From: Talpa occidentalis
Taxonomy: Eukaryota; Chordata; Mammalia; Eulipotyphla; Talpidae
Direction of reading: 5' to 3'
DNA: 64,000 bases
Assembly: GCF_014898055.3 (NCBI RefSeq)
Contig: NW_023601543.1
Location: forward strand, 17,611,820-17,675,819
The notes under the pieces were generated by a model that was not told where the DNA came from, did not search any database, and worked only from the letters and a program-made list of their open reading frames with translations. Each line of letters begins with the position of its first letter. The first letter of the stretch is position 1. Positions 60,851 through 64,000 of this stretch are shown one piece after another. A program made the position numbers and the translations under genes.

Positions 60851-62810
60851 TTGTCTAGCGAGTATGGAAATGTAGTCTGTGGCAAAATTATGCCCTTTTA
60901 TCCTCCCAAATATTTTTTTAACTTTTGCATTGAATTGTAACATAATCAATCTGCATGTGCATGTTATATGCATGTATATGTACATATACATATATATGTT
61001 TTTCAATGTAAGAAACATTTTGAACAAAGCATACTTCCAAAATGTCTTCCACTAGTCTTTCTCCTCTGTTTATTTTGCAGATACTGGAACACATTTGTCA
61101 CTCTATTGACAAGTTTATCTAGTTTATCTAGTGGCAGTGTGGGGACAGATAAAATAGGAAATTACCTGTCCTTAGAATTCACTATTTAGTGGAGGTCAAG
61201 ACAAACAAGCACAAACACAAAGTACCAGAGGCAAGTATTTGTATACAGCTGTCACCAAGCACTTGCACAATCCCTAACCTCATTCTGCCCTAAACTCCAG
61301 AGTAGCATGAGACAATTAATTGGCTTTCAAATTGAAATACCTAGTCCTGAGTTTAAAGGCCAGCTACCAATTGTTCCCTCTCTTTCCCTCCCATACTGAT
61401 CTGATTGTGTTCAATTCTCATATCTAACCTAGCCATGCTCTCCTATTCAGGGAAGCAAGCTTATTTGTCATCGTAAAATACTGCTATTTTTGAGGATCTC
61501 AGAGTCTTAATAGAAAACAGAAGAGCAAACAATGAATTAATGGTAAAATTTTGTTGCCCTTGATAAAGTAACGTGAATAAGGACTCAAAACATAAATTTC
61601 TTGACAAATGTTGGGTCAAATTTAACTAAATCCTGCAAATAAAATTTACATGTTAAAAGTCAAGGTGTACCAGCCTATCTTTTTTTCTTGCTAATTCTCC
61701 AGGAAATGAATGCTAACTTATCCAAGGTGGCATGATTACAATAGGATTCAACAAATTTCACTCTGTTACACTATAGAAAAGTACCTTCTTGCTTCTTTGA
61801 ATGCCCTCCAGAAAGAGAAGGCCATTTCCAAGAATATTGCAAATTAATCCCAAGCCCAAGAGATATCCCTATGTCTATTACCTAACTCAGTTACTGACAT
61901 AGCACTGATCACCTTATAAAACACCAATGTAAATGGCTTTAGAAGGAAATAGAGATGTATCCTCCCATGAAACCTAGAATATTTGTGGAGTGATTCTATG
62001 TAGATTAATGATGTAGGCAGTTAGTAGTGGCAGCTCTACTGAGAATAGCAGACAGGCTCCTAGGGAGACAAGGACCTCATGTCTAACCATTTTTTTCCAA
62101 TTGACTACGTTTTTTGGAAGGGATGTGTTTGCTTGTGTGTGTGTTGTCTGCATAGTAATACAATCAAGCTCTCTTTTGTAAACTGAAGATTCATATAATT
62201 TTGTTCTATTGAACTCCTTTCTAAAATCTTGCATTAAGACTGTACAAGGTAGGAAAACATGATACTGCTAGTTCACTGTAAAACATAATAGATTCTAGTA
62301 GAATATGATTTGCAACAATAAGAAAATATTTTTAAATGAATGGACTTAGCATCCTCATCTTATATTTAAATGTATTTATGTATTGCACCAGCAACTGTGT
62401 AATCACAATAATTTACCACACTTTATAATGGGAATGATATATAAACTGAATGATATTTGCACCTATCTCTGTGTCAGAGAACTAAGAGTAATTAAATACA
62501 GTAGGAAACCATTTACTCAGAATGTCTGAGGCCTGATCTGTTCTAGATTAATTATATTGGTGTTTAGAGAGCCTAATTCCAAATGAGCATAACAATTTTT
62601 AAAGAAATGTTAGCTCATAAATCATGCCATATAGTGTGGGTTATAAAATATAGTAAGAAATAAGATTTTAAATCATCTGTGTATTAGAAAGTTCACTATA
62701 TAATATGGTATGGAAGATATGATAGGAAATATTTTTTTTTAAAACAGGAGTCTTACAAAATCTTTATTTAGAGTTAATATATTACCCAGGTCCATTAAAA
62801 AATATGTAGG
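60851..62810. other. AT-rich stretch without a recognised gene
   Basis: It holds an alternating CATG/TATA tract at about 60,955-61,000 and a 9-bp tandem pair AGTTTATCT at about 61,112-61,130. No coding signature or assignable repeat. Confidence 0.5.
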
Positions 62811-62998
62811 TGCTATGTAGTTTTGTGTCCCCACAAAATTTACATGCTGATACTCTAATCTCCAATGCGATGGGTATTTTGAGAGGAGATAATTAGGTTT
62901 AAGTGAGGTTATGAGGCAAGGTCTGCATGCTGGGATTAGTGCCCTTTAGAGAGACCTGGGAGCTAGCGCTCTGATCCCTCCCTCTCCCTGCCCTCCTT

Positions 62999-63061
<63 letters not shown>

Positions 63062-63290
63062 CCCCCCTCTCCCTCTCTCTCTCCCTCCCTCCCTTCCTCT
63101 TTTCCTCTCCCTCTTTCTCCCTTTCACGCAAGAAGTAGCTATGTACAAGCCAGGAAGAGAGTCCTCACCCAAAAACCAACCTGCTGGCACCTTGATCTTG
63201 AACTTCTAACCTCCAAAATGTGACAAAACACAAAACATTTCCATGTTTAAGCCACCAGGGCTGCGACTGCAACCTGGGATAAACTAGTCA
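62811..63290 (+). mobile_element. ERVL-MaLR 5' LTR with CT-microsatellite expansion
   Basis: TTTGTGTCCCCACAAAATTT, 'aatgcgatgggtattttgag', 'gataattaggtttaagtgag' and 'gggattagtgccctttagag' give the 5' half of an MST/MLT-type LTR. 'agccaggaagagagtcctca' and 'ggcaccttgatcttgaactt' give the 3' half, which ends near AACTAGTCA. The CT tract normally short in this LTR is expanded at 63000-63122. MaLR internal sequence follows directly. Confidence 0.85.
63000..63122. repeat. (CT)n/(CCCT)n microsatellite
   Basis: More than 20 CT units, a CCCCCCC interruption and then an imperfect C/T tract up to about 63122, inside the MaLR LTR. Confidence 0.95.
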
Positions 63291-64000
63291 GATTCGATAT
63301 CCAGTGGTAAAGTGCTGCTGTAACAAATGCCTAAGCATGCAGAAGGGGCTTTGGAACTGGGAAACATGTGAGGCTGGAAAGAATTTTGAGGTACATTGTA
63401 GAAATATGGATAGTTAGGCAAATTCACGATGAGGTCTCAGATGGAAATGAGGAACATGTTATTAGAAGCTGGAGGAAAGCAGTCCTTGTTATAAAGTGGC
63501 AAAGACCTTGATGGAATGTTTCCAGTGTTATATAGAAAGTAACCTTGTCAGTGATGAAATTAACTGAGATTTCCAAGCAAAGTGTTTGAAGAGCAGCTTG
63601 GTTCTTCTTGACTGCTTATAGTCAAATGCAAAAGGAGAGAGATAAATTGAAAAATGAATTGTAAACTAAAAAGAAGCAGACTTGAAGATTGGGGAAACTC
63701 TCAGCCTAATCCATATTGTAAAAAATAAAAAAGCTTGTTCTTAGAACACTACAGGTCTGCTGACAACCTCTCTATATGGAGCTTACGCTATTCCTGCAAG
63801 CAGAAACACTGCCAGCTTGAAGTGAAGTTAGAGAAATGGAATGAAATGAAAGAAACTGTCAGAATTCTTAGATTTGACAGAACAGGATGATAAAAGCTAT
63901 CAGCTTTATCGGGGGGGGGATACAGAGCCTGAAAGATTCAGAGGTCATCAGGGCAACTGCCATGTTTCCCATCAGCTGGACAACCTCTGCCAGGGAGCTT
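63291..64000 (+). mobile_element. MaLR internal region (partial, runs off the right edge)
   Basis: Immediately after the LTR, GTGCTGCTGTAACAAATGCC, GGGCTTTGGAACTGGGAAAC and GATGAGGTCTCAGATGGAAA match the start of the THE1/MST-type internal region, which is known for lacking intact retroviral genes. No significant open frame is present here. A G9 run lies at 63911-63919. The partner 3' LTR would lie beyond the window. Confidence 0.82.

Overview
The window reads as vertebrate nuclear DNA from a placental mammal. It carries the dated mammalian repeat layers MIR, MIR3, L2, old L1M, ERVL-MaLR and a hAT-Charlie-type MITE. Above these lie a younger tRNA-derived SINE family, young L1 3' ends and ERV solo LTRs. 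I see no Alu, B1/B2, CAN-type carnivore SINE, PRE-1 or ERE, so I would not place it in primates, rodents, carnivores, pigs or horses. Another laurasiatherian lineage is possible, but I cannot name the species.

I find no protein-coding gene, tRNA gene, rRNA gene or recognisable exon. Every open frame is short (the longest, 212 codons, is an artefact of a GC-rich LTR running into a SINE). The window looks like AT-rich intergenic sequence or a very long intron, i.e. a gene desert.

Layout. 1-5 kb: a 5'-truncated L1 tail at 32-181, then an old antisense L1M with a younger L1 tail nested in it. 7.4-9.2 kb: an L2 split by a MIR, then MIR3 and MIR. 10-14 kb: mostly unannotatable unique sequence. 15-23 kb: SINEs, MIR, L1M, an almost pure poly(A) insertion with target-site duplications, and an L1 nested in a MIR. 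25-34.5 kb: MIR/L2 relics, a 587-bp solo LTR (27.4 kb), three SINEs and a diverged LTR relative. 34.8 kb: a 58-bp L1 insertion. 38.0-38.6 kb: a second 587-bp solo LTR in inverted orientation. 39-43.7 kb: older LTR and L1 relics, then a GC-rich LTR followed by a SINE. 44.7-52 kb: L2, MIR, a MaLR LTR, a hAT MITE and three SINEs. 55-61 kb: L1M, MIR3, L2 and MIR. 62.8-64 kb: a MaLR LTR plus internal region running off the right edge.

The main content is therefore a well-resolved stratigraphy of retrotransposition with clean target-site duplications, plus a few unique AT-rich blocks that could be conserved regulatory elements. Repeat family names come from remembered consensus sequences compared by eye; no search was run.
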